A DNA stretch of 25,655 nt from Candidatus Bathyarchaeota archaeon (lineage in GTDB: Archaea > Thermoproteota > CALKCG01 > B24 > JAGTQN01), in NCBI GenBank assembly GCA_018396395.1, contig JAGTQN010000011.1:1-25655 (forward strand), given 5' to 3'. Made by a program: the position numbers and the translations under genes. Each line of letters begins with the position of its first letter. Within the stretch, counting starts at the first letter, position 1. Below the pieces are notes generated by a model. That model made no database searches, was not told the origin of the DNA, and was given only the letters and a program-made list of their open reading frames with translations. Below are positions 15,507-23,463 of the stretch, piece by piece.

Positions 15507-16590
15507 GATAAGGGAAATACTTTCAATGTACGATAAAAAGAATATAAGAATCGGAGTGCTAGGATCCCATTCAGCCCTAGAAATTGCCCATGGTGCAAAG
15601 CAGGAGGGCTTCGAAACCGTCGTTGTCTGTGAGAGGGGAAGGGAGAAAACCTATACAAAATATTATAAAAACCTTTTCGATCATGTTATCCTTCTCGACA
15701 AATTCTCTGAAATTGTAGGGGAAGAAAATCTAAAGAAAATGATGGAATTAAATACTATTTTTGTTCCAAATCGATCTTTTTCTGTTTATGTTGGCTATGA
15801 AAACATTGAAAATAAATTTAGTATCCCAATAATGGGAAATCGATATATGTTAAAGACTGAGGAAAGAAATGTTCCAAAAAACCAATATTATTTACTTCAG
15901 AAAGCAGGAATTCACACGCCAAAGATTTTTAAATCTTACAAGGAAATTGACCGTCTTGTAATAGTTAAAGTTCCAGAGAAAAAAAGGACGATTGAAAGGG
16001 CCTTCTTCTATGCATCTTCTCCGACAGAATTTAAAAGAAAGGCGGAAGATAGGATAAAGAGGGGAATTGTAAGCGAGGAGGCTTTAGAAAAGGCCATCAT
16101 TGAGGAATACATCCTCGGAGCAAAATTCAACGCAAATTTCTTCTGGTCCCCTTTAACCGATGAATTGGATCTTCTTGGATTCGACAAGAGAATCCAGACG
16201 GATTTGGATGGAGTCCTCGACCTTCCGGCCTCAGAACAATTGGAGCTTGGCATTATTACGCAGAACATAGAGGTGGGGCATTTTGGGGTTACGATGCGAG
16301 AAAGTCAGCTAGAGAAAATCTTCGAATCAGGGGAACGTTTTGTTAAAGTCTGTAAGGTTGAATATCCTCCTGGGATGATAGGTTTATTTGCCCTACAGGG
16401 CGCTTTAACGAAAAACCTTGAGTTCTATGTCTTTGATGTCAGCCCCCGTGTTCCTGGATGCCCATGCGTCGAGCCCACATCGCCCTATATGAAATATAAA
16501 TATGGTATGGAAGTCGGTCCTGGAAGGAGGGTTGCGATGGAAATAAAACGCGCCATCTTGGAGGATCGAATCGAGGAGATCGTTACATGA
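15493..16590 (+). CDS. purP: PurP paralogue (formate-dependent AICAR ligase family), divergent form
   Basis: A 365-aa ATP-grasp protein of the PurP family. PurP makes FAICAR from AICAR, formate and ATP, replacing the folate-dependent PurH step in archaea. Family marks: IRIGVLGSHSALEIAHGAK at the N-terminus, IFVPNRSFSVYVGYE and, later, EYILGAKFNANFFW, GFDKRIQTDLDG and GVTMRESQLE. The loop that reads GARGGRGYF in canonical PurP reads PEKKRTIERAFFYAS here, so ATP or phosphate handling in this copy may differ. ATG at 15493 is chosen because GGTGA lies 5 bases upstream; GTG at 15481 would add four residues. The 3' end overlaps the next purP by the ATGA motif. It may be a second subunit or a paralogue with a changed substrate. 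Confidence 0.85.
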   Translation: MPLPEIREILSMYDKKNIRIGVLGSHSALEIAHGAKQEGFETVVVCERGREKTYTKYYKNLFDHVILLDKFSEIVGEENLKKMMELNTIFVPNRSFSVYVGYENIENKFSIPIMGNRYMLKTEERNVPKNQYYLLQKAGIHTPKIFKSYKEIDRLVIVKVPEKKRTIERAFFYASSPTEFKRKAEDRIKRGIVSEEALEKAIIEEYILGAKFNANFFWSPLTDELDLLGFDKRIQTDLDGVLDLPASEQLELGIITQNIEVGHFGVTMRESQLEKIFESGERFVKVCKVEYPPGMIGLFALQGALTKNLEFYVFDVSPRVPGCPCVEPTSPYMKYKYGMEVGPGRRVAMEIKRAILEDRIEEIVT

Positions 16591-17669
16591 TGAAAGAGGA
16601 AATAAATGAAATCCTGAAAAAATACGATAGAAAGAAAATTTCAATAGGAACCTTAGGTTCCCATTCAGCCCTGAACATTTTTAAAGGTGCCAAAGAAGAA
16701 AATCTGAGAACCGTCTGTATTTGTAAGAAGGATGACGAAATCGTCTATAAAAAATTTCAATTGGCTGACGAGGTCATCTTTGTAAGCCAATTCCAAGAAC
16801 TTCTTGATGAAGCGATCCAAGAAAAACTGAGGGAATTAAACACTATACTGATACCCCATGGATCCTTTACTGCCTATATCAGCGCTGAAGAAATAATGAG
16901 CCGCCTTCTCGTGCCAATGTTTGCTAACAGGGAGCTTCTAAGATGGGAGGTCGATAGAGAAAAACAAAGGAAATGGCTTGAAATGGCTGGATTAAATTTA
17001 CCGAAGACCTACAAGGATCCCAAAGAGATTGAAGGCTTAACGATCGTAAAATTTCCTGGAGCCAGGGGAGGCCGTGGCTATTTTCTGGTTACGTCACCGA
17101 AATCTTTCTTTGAAAAGGCAGAAGATATGATGAAAAGGGGTCATTTAACTAAGGAAGATCTTGAAAGCGTACATTTGCAGGAATATATAATCGGAGGGCA
17201 TGTCTATCCCCACTACTTTCGATCGATAATGGAAAATGATGTTGAATTTTTGGGGGTTGATAAGCGCTACGAGTCCACTGTGGATGATATAGGGCGAATT
17301 CCTGCCTCGGAACAGCTCCAGATAGATCTTAGGCCCACATACACAATTGTGGGAAATATCCCCATTACCCTGAGGGAATCCCTGCTTCCGGAGATACTAA
17401 GGATGGGGGATAGGGTTGTCGAAGCCTCTATGAAAATTTCCTATCCTGGCATTATAGGACCCTTTTGTCTGGAAACCGTTATCACGGACAACCTTAAAAT
17501 ATATACCTTCGAAATATCGGCAAGAATCGTCGCAGGAACAAACGTGGGCATAGGAACTTCCCCCTACTTATACTTAAAATACGGGGAAAGGATGTGGATG
17601 GGGAGACGCATAGCAAGGGAAATAAAAAAGGCTATTCAGACCGATAGATTAGAAGAGATAGTCTACTGA
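16587..17669 (+). CDS. purP: 5-formaminoimidazole-4-carboxamide ribotide synthetase (FAICAR synthetase), canonical PurP
   Basis: A 360-aa PurP close in pattern to the biochemically proven Methanocaldococcus enzyme MJ0136. Visible motifs: SIGTLGSHSALNIFKGAK, ILIPHGSFTAY, VPMFANRELLRWE, the glycine-rich IVKFPGARGGRGYF (ATP-grasp loop, about residues 152-165), LGVDKRYESTVDD, NIPITLRESLLP, GIIGPFCLE and MGRRIAREIK near the C-terminus. It would formylate AICAR with formate and ATP in the cytoplasm. Start ATG overlaps the preceding stop codon (ATGA), with GAGGAGA about 7 bases upstream. Being last in the purC-purP-purP operon, it is the copy I would assign to the main pathway reaction. Confidence 0.93.
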   Translation: MMKEEINEILKKYDRKKISIGTLGSHSALNIFKGAKEENLRTVCICKKDDEIVYKKFQLADEVIFVSQFQELLDEAIQEKLRELNTILIPHGSFTAYISAEEIMSRLLVPMFANRELLRWEVDREKQRKWLEMAGLNLPKTYKDPKEIEGLTIVKFPGARGGRGYFLVTSPKSFFEKAEDMMKRGHLTKEDLESVHLQEYIIGGHVYPHYFRSIMENDVEFLGVDKRYESTVDDIGRIPASEQLQIDLRPTYTIVGNIPITLRESLLPEILRMGDRVVEASMKISYPGIIGPFCLETVITDNLKIYTFEISARIVAGTNVGIGTSPYLYLKYGERMWMGRRIAREIKKAIQTDRLEEIVY

Positions 17670-17821
17670 AAAATGGATGCCCGCTTCAAGACGAAAAATA
17701 AAAAGGCTAAAATGATTTCTGAAGAGCTTCCATAAATTAGGACCTTAATGGAGAAATCTTGTCGTCCATGAAGGACATGGAAACAATCTTCGAGTCTGAA
17801 ATTGAAATGAATAAATATCGA

Positions 17822-17870
17822 GCGAAAAAGGAAAGAAAATGAAATAAAATGAAATATAAGAAAATAAAAA
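17822..17870 (-). terminator. T-rich terminator of the hydrolase gene
   Basis: Read on the minus strand, the 50 bases after the stop codon at 17887 contain repeated T runs (TTTTTATTTTC, TTTCATTTTATTTC). The purP operon converges on it from the other side. Confidence 0.45.
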
Positions 17871-17886
17871 CGATTTAGCAATTGAA

Positions 17887-19263
17887 TTATTCTAGAGTTC
17901 CTGAAGCCACCTCATATTTTCCTTGAACTCCCTTCACAACCTTCGTATCTATTCGTCGATAATAGCGTCCAAAGAGCGAAGAAAGCCTTCGGGCTTCTTC
18001 AGGGTATGCGTCGATAACATTCACCCTTTCTTTTGGATCTTGGAGAAGGTTATATAGTTCATCAGGTTCCCCCTCAGGGCGCTGTATGTAGCTCCATTCC
18101 TCATCCCTTATGCAACGATCGATACCTTCATGATAACCTGTGATTATTGCCTTCCTATGATAGTCAGCCTCACCTTCAAGAATCGATAGGAAGCTCTTAC
18201 CATGCATCGATCCAATGTTTCCCCTAAACCCTAGGGCTTCGAGGATAGTGGGTAAAAGATCGGGAAATTGGATGAGGGCCTTTGTTCTTCTAGCCCCTTC
18301 GCCTCCCGGTAGGCGAATCATGAATGGAACCTTGAGGAGTTCGTTGTAAAGCCTATCCGTTCCCTTAAGAAATTTACCATGATCTGCCAAGGGATGCCCA
18401 TGATCTGCCAAAAGGACTATGATGGAATCCTCGTAGTATCCTAAGGCCTTGAGTTCTTTGAAGAGGAAGCCTAGGCAATGGTCGACGAAGGATACCTCAC
18501 CGGCATAAAGCCCCCGGATATGCCTTATCTCCTCATCGTTAGCCCAGTCCCTAGCCTTACCTCCCATGGGAAGGATCAGGCGCTTGCCTCTATAGCCTTT
18601 ATCCGTGTAAACATCGAATCTTTTTGGAGGATCCCAGGGCTCATGGGGATCGAAGGAATCCATCCATAGGAAAACTTTCTTGTGGATCCTATTCTTCCTT
18701 AGCCATTCAATCGATTCCCTTACAACCTTAGCTGGGAACCAGTCTTGCTCATCATTGAAGTCGTCTGTGTTGGCTAAAAACTGGCGGACCCTATTCCTCC
18801 AGACCTCTGGATAGTTCCCGTTCACATAATCATCAACATTTCTTCTAGGCGGATGGGATGCATAGGGATCGTATTCCTGGCCCCTTATCCATCTATAGGC
18901 ATGGTAGCTCCGATGGAAGTTCATACCCGGCGCCATGTAATGATACGTATCCGAAATGAGACAGCAAACATAGCCTTCCTTCCTAAGAATATCTGCTATG
19001 GTTACGTCCCTGGGAGAAAGGGGCTCCCATGGCCTGAAAGGTAGGGTATCCTGACCTGTCATAAGTTCGCAACGCACGGGTATAGTGGGCAACCCGCTTG
19101 GATAGGCATTCTCGAAGACAACGCATTCATTGGCAAAGGCATCTATGTTAGGGGTTCGACAGGCTTCAATACCTTCGAAGATAGGCTTTCCACGATTGTA
19201 AAAGCTTACATGATCTTGGCGTAGGCTGTCGAGCATTATGATAATCAGATTCATTTTCCGCAT
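17887..19263 (-). CDS. Sulfatase-like hydrolase of the alkaline phosphatase superfamily, Thr at nucleophile position
   Basis: A 458-aa protein with the sulfatase fold. Metal-binding parts are present: IIIMLDSLRQDH at the N-terminus (Asp12) and LADHGHPLADHGKF around residues 285-297. The motif that is C/S-x-P-x-R in sulfatases reads T-I-P-V-R (Thr60 to Arg64) and is followed by CELMTGQ. Without Cys or Ser no formylglycine can form; Thr is a known nucleophile in phosphodiesterases and some phosphatases of this superfamily, so a phosphate or phosphonate ester hydrolase or a transferase is more likely than a sulfatase. No signal peptide is seen (the N-terminus goes straight into the first strand), so it is cytoplasmic. 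Start at 19263 or at ATG 19254. It has no clear operon partner. Confidence 0.85.
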   Translation of the reverse strand: MRKMNLIIIMLDSLRQDHVSFYNRGKPIFEGIEACRTPNIDAFANECVVFENAYPSGLPTIPVRCELMTGQDTLPFRPWEPLSPRDVTIADILRKEGYVCCLISDTYHYMAPGMNFHRSYHAYRWIRGQEYDPYASHPPRRNVDDYVNGNYPEVWRNRVRQFLANTDDFNDEQDWFPAKVVRESIEWLRKNRIHKKVFLWMDSFDPHEPWDPPKRFDVYTDKGYRGKRLILPMGGKARDWANDEEIRHIRGLYAGEVSFVDHCLGFLFKELKALGYYEDSIIVLLADHGHPLADHGKFLKGTDRLYNELLKVPFMIRLPGGEGARRTKALIQFPDLLPTILEALGFRGNIGSMHGKSFLSILEGEADYHRKAIITGYHEGIDRCIRDEEWSYIQRPEGEPDELYNLLQDPKERVNVIDAYPEEARRLSSLFGRYYRRIDTKVVKGVQGKYEVASGTLE

Positions 19264-19440
19264 CGCCCCAAGGATTCATGTTGGAAGAATAGGATAATAA
19301 ATATGTCGGCCCGTAAATGTCTAGAGAAACAAAATAATAGAGGAACTTTTTCCTCCAATACTCGAAGATCGGAAAAATCTGAGCCTTCAGAAGATGATTT
19401 GTTGACATCTGAGGATTTGGAAGGAAAATCTCATAAACCT

Positions 19441-19448
19441 TATAAAAA
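19441..19448 (+). promoter_or_regulatory. TATA box before a 46-codon ORF
   Basis: TATAAAAA at 19441-19448, with an ATG at 19475. The expected start of transcription falls about 5 bases before that ATG, consistent with a nearly leaderless small gene. Confidence 0.4.
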
Positions 19449-19474
19449 TCATGTGGAACAATAGAGCAATAATT

Positions 19475-19615
19475 ATGGGGAACTTAACATTATTATTCTT
19501 TAGGGAGGTTATTAATGAAGTGAAAAGAGAAAGCATTTCCTCTCCGAGGGAGCTATACAATCATAATAATATCAACATTTTCCTTTTTCCTTCATTTTCC
19601 AAATCTCTTTTATAA
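19475..19615 (+). CDS. Possible 46-aa small protein
   Basis: A short ORF starting MGNLTLLFFREVINEVKRES and ending FSKSLL, correctly placed behind a TATAAAAA box. It is partly hydrophobic at both ends with a charged middle. It converges on the 37-aa ORF, with 15 bases between the two stop codons, a layout typical of real neighbouring genes. No homology is recognised. It could be the surviving start of a longer lost gene. Confidence rests only on promoter position and layout. Confidence 0.3.
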   Translation: MGNLTLLFFREVINEVKRESISSPRELYNHNNINIFLFPSFSKSLL

Positions 19616-19630
19616 CTCATTTCATTTCAT

Positions 19631-19744
19631 TTATATTCCAATCAAAAGATTTATGTAATTGATTACCTGAACCAAAATTAGGTATATTAGGCTACATCCG
19701 AATAAAGTTGTTATGATTACGGTCACGATTGATGATAAAGACAT
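19631..19744 (-). CDS. 37-aa single-span membrane peptide
   Basis: A small ORF, MSLSSIVTVIITTLFGCSLI onward, ending in LLIGI. Almost the whole peptide is hydrophobic, forming one membrane helix with a weak second stretch. It starts 13 bases after the stop of the 140-aa coiled-coil gene and has one of the strongest Shine-Dalgarno sequences in the window: AGGAGGGGG at 19749-19757, with GGAGG 7 bases from the ATG. The placement means it is read as the second gene of a two-gene operon. Function unknown; small membrane peptides of this kind may anchor or regulate the partner encoded upstream. Confidence 0.6.
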   Translation of the reverse strand: MSLSSIVTVIITTLFGCSLIYLILVQVINYINLLIGI

Positions 19745-19757
19745 AATGCCCCCTCCT

Positions 19758-20180
19758 TCACATAGCCTCCATAACGTTTTCAAGAGGAACCTCCAAAGCC
19801 TGGCTCAGCTTTTCCCTCGAGATGGCCGGATCTAAGGAAAGGCTGAAAATCGCCTCTAGCGGGCATTGGAGCCTAATGGAAGGTAGAGGCTCCATATAGC
19901 TTCGAACCTTGTCGCCGACGAGGGCTGAGATAGTAACCCATCCATCCTCTAGCTTGTAAGTAACGATCCTAGCCTTTCCTCGAACCTTCTTAACGAAGGA
20001 TTTCCAGCTTGAGAAACCTCTCGATCTCCCCATAGCAATCCCTTTTGTCGACTGAATCGCTTCATTGAGGCGCTGGGAAATTTCTTCAAGGCGCTTCTCA
20101 TGATCCTCCAAGGCCTTTATAAAAAGATCAAGGAGCTCTACCTGCCCCCCATTTGTCCTCAAGGTTTTTGAAGGTCTCAT
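19758..20180 (-). CDS. Hypothetical protein with N-terminal coiled coil (140 aa)
   Basis: A 140-aa protein without recognised family. Residues about 14-45 form a coiled coil (LLDLFIKALEDHEKRLEE, then ISQRLNEAIQS); a basic stretch follows (MGRSRGFSSWKSFVKKVRGK, about 50-69), then a strand-rich part (ARIVTYKLEDGWVTISALVG) and a C-terminal helical end. The coiled coil closely resembles the start of the protein encoded at 24825 (IIDFLVKLLKEHERNLSR), so the two share a module with different C-terminal parts. It has its own TATA box about 60 bases upstream and is followed by the 37-aa membrane peptide. The basic patch might bind nucleic acid or membrane; that is inference. Confidence 0.65.
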   Translation of the reverse strand: MRPSKTLRTNGGQVELLDLFIKALEDHEKRLEEISQRLNEAIQSTKGIAMGRSRGFSSWKSFVKKVRGKARIVTYKLEDGWVTISALVGDKVRSYMEPLPSIRLQCPLEAIFSLSLDPAISREKLSQALEVPLENVMEAM

Positions 20181-20239
20181 TTTCTTTTTTCATCTCCATC
20201 TTTAAAGCTCAATTTTTGCTCTATTCTCTTTAATATGCC

Positions 20240-20247
20240 TATATAAA
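20240..20247 (-). promoter_or_regulatory. TATA box of the 140-aa coiled-coil gene
   Basis: On the minus strand TTTATATA, about 60 bases before the ATG at 20180, predicting a leader near 38 nt. It lies inside a 74-codon ORF (20177-20401), which is one reason to discard that ORF. Confidence 0.45.
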
Positions 20248-20410
20248 GCTTATTGACGAAAAAAGAGCTCATTTCACGCTTTTTTGTATAAAGGAACGAT
20301 TTTTTGTCAAAAAAACATAGATAGTGTAAACGGTCTCCTGATGAGGTTATCTTTTCCCTTTTTCGGTGAATCCTAAAAACTGGAAGTCCTTGGTGGGCCA
20401 ATAGGGCTAA

Positions 20411-20441
20411 TAAAAATCGCCAAGGGTTATTTTAAAAAACC
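20411..20441 (-). terminator. T-rich terminator after the UbiA gene
   Basis: Just after the UbiA stop codon (20453) the minus strand reads GGTTTTTTAAAATAACC and then ATTTTTATT, a weak inverted repeat combined with T runs. Confidence 0.45.
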
Positions 20442-20452
20442 TAAGAAGGACA

Positions 20453-21397
20453 TCATAGAGCGATTGAACCTACTGTAAAGCCCAAGGGAAGAAGAAAGGC
20501 TCCAGCCTGAAGTATATGAAACGGTATACTTATGTCGCCTTCAGGTTTCTTAAGAAGATAAAATGTTCCGAATAGTATTAAGAAAGCGCAAAAAGGCACT
20601 AACAAGAAGAAAAGATAGTTAAACATAAATATGGAAGGGGCGATTATCACCATCCCCACGACTATGAAACTCGTAGGCGCCATAATTTTTGCCGTACGGC
20701 GCCTTCCTATCCGTAAGGGAAGTGTTCGTATGCCTGCAGCCTTATCTCCTTCCATCGTTTCAAAGTCCTTAATAGGTAGTAGACCCGTTACCATAAGAAA
20801 TATAATAGATGCCAAGTATAAGGCTTTAAAAGTTGGAATAGCCACCGTCGAGCCCATGAGGGTCGAGAGGAAGAAACCGCTTCCTACGATGGAATAAGAA
20901 AAGATCATTCTTTTTAATCGTATAGGTGGTACGGAATATGCGATTCCAAGACTGCAGAGGAGAATGTCCAAAAAGAAAGTCACAGGTCCTACTAAGAAGG
21001 ACAAAGCGAGGCTCAACGCAAAGTAGACTACAACGAGAGCGTAGGCTTCCCTCAAAGTAACAAGACCGGAGGGGAGGGGCCTATAAGGAGCGTTGATCCT
21101 ATCTTCTTGAAGGTCGTAGATATCGTTTAAAGTGTAAATTCCGCAGATGGCAAGTAAATTTGAAAGCATCGCCAAAATAGCATTCATAAAGGGATATTTG
21201 GTGAAGGAGGCAAGTTGACTACCGCAGAGCGCGTAATAAGCATAGACAAAGGTTGTCTTCCGCGGATCGAACATCTTTGTTAGGGCGATATAGCCCTGAA
21301 GCCTTCTCTTTGGGCTCTGTAAGGCTGTGGTTCGAATAAATCCCTTTAATCCTACCAATGAATATTTCTCCATTCTTTCTATTAATTTCTTAGCCAT
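20453..21397 (-). CDS. ubiA: UbiA-family membrane prenyltransferase
   Basis: A 314-aa integral membrane enzyme with about eight hydrophobic helices. The two Asp-rich motifs that bind Mg-diphosphate are clear: NDIYDLQEDRIN at residues 91-102 with the following PYRPLPSG, and KDFETMEGDKAAG in the second half (about 210-222). UbiA enzymes attach a prenyl chain to an acceptor: in archaea mainly digeranylgeranylglyceryl phosphate (core lipids), but also quinones or heme O/A; here the acceptor is not certain. The start ATG at 21397 is close to AAGGGT; the later ATG at residue 9 is an alternative. The N-terminus is about 30 residues longer than in short DGGGP synthases. The gene is on its own, with an AT-rich promoter region around 21425-21450. 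Confidence 0.88.
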   Translation of the reverse strand: MAKKLIERMEKYSLVGLKGFIRTTALQSPKRRLQGYIALTKMFDPRKTTFVYAYYALCGSQLASFTKYPFMNAILAMLSNLLAICGIYTLNDIYDLQEDRINAPYRPLPSGLVTLREAYALVVVYFALSLALSFLVGPVTFFLDILLCSLGIAYSVPPIRLKRMIFSYSIVGSGFFLSTLMGSTVAIPTFKALYLASIIFLMVTGLLPIKDFETMEGDKAAGIRTLPLRIGRRRTAKIMAPTSFIVVGMVIIAPSIFMFNYLFFLLVPFCAFLILFGTFYLLKKPEGDISIPFHILQAGAFLLPLGFTVGSIAL

Positions 21398-21492
21398 ACC
21401 CTTGTCGGGTATTTTTCGCCCCCTTAGAATAAATATAAAATAAATTTCCTTATAAAAGTTAAATCATAAGTCACTCTTGAAAGATTATCTTT

Positions 21493-21520
21493 GGAAATCC
21501 CAAATCTTTTTTGGGATTCC
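21493..21520. repeat. Inverted repeat (hairpin) with adjoining direct repeat
   Basis: A 9-bp perfect stem AATCCCAAA / TTTGGGATT with a 5-base loop, extended by GG/CC across a one-base bulge. A 14-base direct repeat (CCAAATCTTTTTTG, then CCAAATCTGTTTTG, one mismatch) overlaps and follows it at 21500-21534. It lies about 95-120 bases upstream of the UbiA start codon. Confidence 0.6.
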
Positions 21521-21639
21521 CCAAATCTGTTTTGATAGAGCTGAATTTTTCTCAAAGAACTTTTGAAAGATGATGCAGCAAAATTCAATTGTTCATTATA
21601 TCAAAGTTTTCTAACAGATTATAATGTAACGGCCTACGG

Positions 21640-22400
21640 GGATTTGGATCAAAGAATGCCTAGCCTAGCTTTCTCGAAAAGGTTGCTCATTCATTGGATA
21701 GACTTGCATCCTTGTTTCAAAGAAATCTATTAGCGCTCTTAATCATGGATTTTGTTGTGAAAAGCCTTAACCTTTACTCTGAGTTTGAGCCTTTCTAGGC
21801 TTTCCAGGCGCCTTTGTCCTCCCTTGGAAATGGAAGATGCTTAGCTTAGATATAGATAAGCGCTTCGATGTTCCTACTATTCCCTTCCCTTTATTTTTAA
21901 TTTAAGCTCCTGGAAATTGGCTTGGATCTTTCCATAGGTTTCCTTCCTTTCACCCCGACCCTTCAAATATGTTGTAACATAGACCTCACTCATCCAATCT
22001 CTACGATGTCCTAAAGCCTCGAATCCTTACTTTTCCTTTTATGATGATATAATTATGATATAATGCATCGCACCATTCTTCTAGCGCATCCATGGACGAT
22101 CCCGTAAGTGCGCCGAAGCTTACTGCCTATCCTTAGAATCTGTACGTATGGGCATCCTAGCAGATATGTCGAGAAGAAGCATTGAGTATGTGACTGTAGG
22201 GTGAAAAGAAGGCAGTAGCAGTTTTATCGTTGAGTTGAAAGTTCGCCTACATGCCTTGTAACCGTACCTTCGATACTCATGCCTATACAAGGGCTACTTA
22301 ATGACAACTTCAGAGCCGCATCGGGGCATCTTTAACCTCCAGTTCGTCTAACATCCCTTAGGAGCCCAGCAGCGCAGGCCTCGCTGAGAAAAAGTTTCAG
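21640..22400 (-). pseudogene. Fossil coding region with a transposase-like zinc-ribbon start
   Basis: A stretch with no intact gene but protein-like pieces on the minus strand. From ATG 22329 it reads MPRCGSEVVIK, an in-frame TAG (22294-22296), then YRHEYRRYGYKACRRTFNS, the usual CPxCGS...RRYxCKxCGRTFN zinc ribbon at the start of IS1595-like and similar transposases; the Cys of YKAC is kept but the first Cys-x2-Cys and the stop show decay. Further along (21877-21993) a 38-codon piece reads VTTYLKGRGERKETYGKIQ and ends in KGRE, and later pieces in other frames read RRLESLERLKLRVKVKAFHN and LRALIDFFETRMQVYPMNEQ. I cannot assign these later pieces to a family; they may be the same element or another dead gene. 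No terminal repeats were found. Confidence 0.5.
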
Positions 22401-22517
22401 AAACTCTATAATCATATAATTGCCTCATATGAGACCATAAATCAACCTGAACATACCAACAAAATCCCTCTTTTAGAGCGCCTTATTAGTTAAAGGTTCT
22501 TTACGAATGCGGAATAT

Positions 22518-23411
22518 CTAAGAAATGCTACTCTGAATAGCTTCCCTTAAGGATAATGTTATTGGCGTCGATCTTCCCCATATTTTCCAAAATATGTCGG
22601 TCATTTTATCTATCAGCCTTTTATCGTCCACGAGGATAGCAACTTCAAAATCCTTAGATATTGAGGGAAGTTCGAGGAGGCACCTTTTACCATCGACGAT
22701 TAAGAAAGATATCGGTATAGGACCTCTGCGCATGGATACTTTTTCCGAGAAGATAAGCTTTAAGGCTGATGCTGAAAGACGGAAGTGGGAAAGGAAATTC
22801 TTTATGAAGCCAAGGATCTCGCCCAGATCAAACTCTAAAATAATGTTAATAGTAAAATTCTTTTCATAAATATTGACAAGACTTTTTGAAACCGATAGGT
22901 CGAGATACTTGGAGGCGAAGAGAAGGCTTGAGCTGGCACTCTCTATTTCTTTACAGACATTGGCAACAAGGTCGTCATACCGAGTTATTATGTCCATGGT
23001 GATACGAGGCTCAAGGATGTGGGAGATGGAGAAGGCTTCTTCTCTACTTAGTTCGGGCATAAGTTTTGCTATATTCTCGAAGCTGTTAAGTCCTAAATCT
23101 GAAAGGTTCTCAAGGATTTGGGAATAGGGAAGTATTTTCAAAAGCTCTTCATATAGGATTAGAGTAGCAACCCTTCCAACAACTGTAGGACGATATGAAT
23201 CCCCCTTCTTCTTAATAAGACCTAAATCCAGAAGTTCCTTTAGCCTCATATAGTATCGGCGCTTTGTCATTCCAAGGAGCTTTGGAGCCTTTAAACCCGA
23301 TGGAAGCCCCTTTCCCGCCTCAATAAGGATCCTTAATGAATCCTCATCCGAAAGGGCCTTGAGGATGGGAAGGAGCTTTGAGGTCTCCTTGGAAAGAGGC
23401 TTGGCATTCAT
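22518..23411 (-). CDS. Winged-helix transcriptional regulator with C-terminal sensor-like domain
   Basis: A 297-aa protein. The N-terminal 90 residues are an ArsR-like winged helix (LPILKALSDEDSLRILIEAG, a recognition helix near GMTKRRYYMRLKELLDLGLI and a wing KKKGDSYRPTVVGR). A helical linker follows, then an alpha/beta domain (about 150-275) with ITRYDDLVANVCKEIESASS, ILEFDLGEILGF and a FLIVDGKRCLLELP strand, reminiscent of the PLD-like effector half of TrmB/ArsR-type archaeal regulators. It probably controls transcription in response to a ligand or stress; the targets are unknown. It has a good TATA box, is the only intact gene between two transposon remnants (21.6-22.4 and 23.46-23.97 kb), and its codon use is normal, so it seems to be under selection. 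Confidence 0.75.
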   Translation of the reverse strand: MNAKPLSKETSKLLPILKALSDEDSLRILIEAGKGLPSGLKAPKLLGMTKRRYYMRLKELLDLGLIKKKGDSYRPTVVGRVATLILYEELLKILPYSQILENLSDLGLNSFENIAKLMPELSREEAFSISHILEPRITMDIITRYDDLVANVCKEIESASSSLLFASKYLDLSVSKSLVNIYEKNFTINIILEFDLGEILGFIKNFLSHFRLSASALKLIFSEKVSMRRGPIPISFLIVDGKRCLLELPSISKDFEVAILVDDKRLIDKMTDIFWKIWGRSTPITLSLREAIQSSIS

Positions 23412-23449
23412 GAAATCACAGATTCCCTTCGTCTCTCTATCCGAAGCGC

Positions 23450-23457
23450 TATATATT
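23450..23457 (-). promoter_or_regulatory. TATA box of the winged-helix regulator gene
   Basis: On the minus strand AATATATA, about 40 bases before the ATG at 23411, predicting a leader near 15-17 nt that contains AAGGGA. Confidence 0.5.
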
Positions 23458-23463
23458 CTTTCC

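Noticed and set aside
20177..20401. Minus-strand ORF of 74 codons overlapping the coiled-coil gene start by ATGA
   Set aside because: The TATA box of the coiled-coil gene lies inside it and its composition is AT-driven; the overlap looks accidental.
22420..22450. TTGCCTCATATGAGACC as another copy of the 25-bp repeat
   Set aside because: Only the short TCATAT core is shared; most of it is just a CTCATATGAG palindrome.
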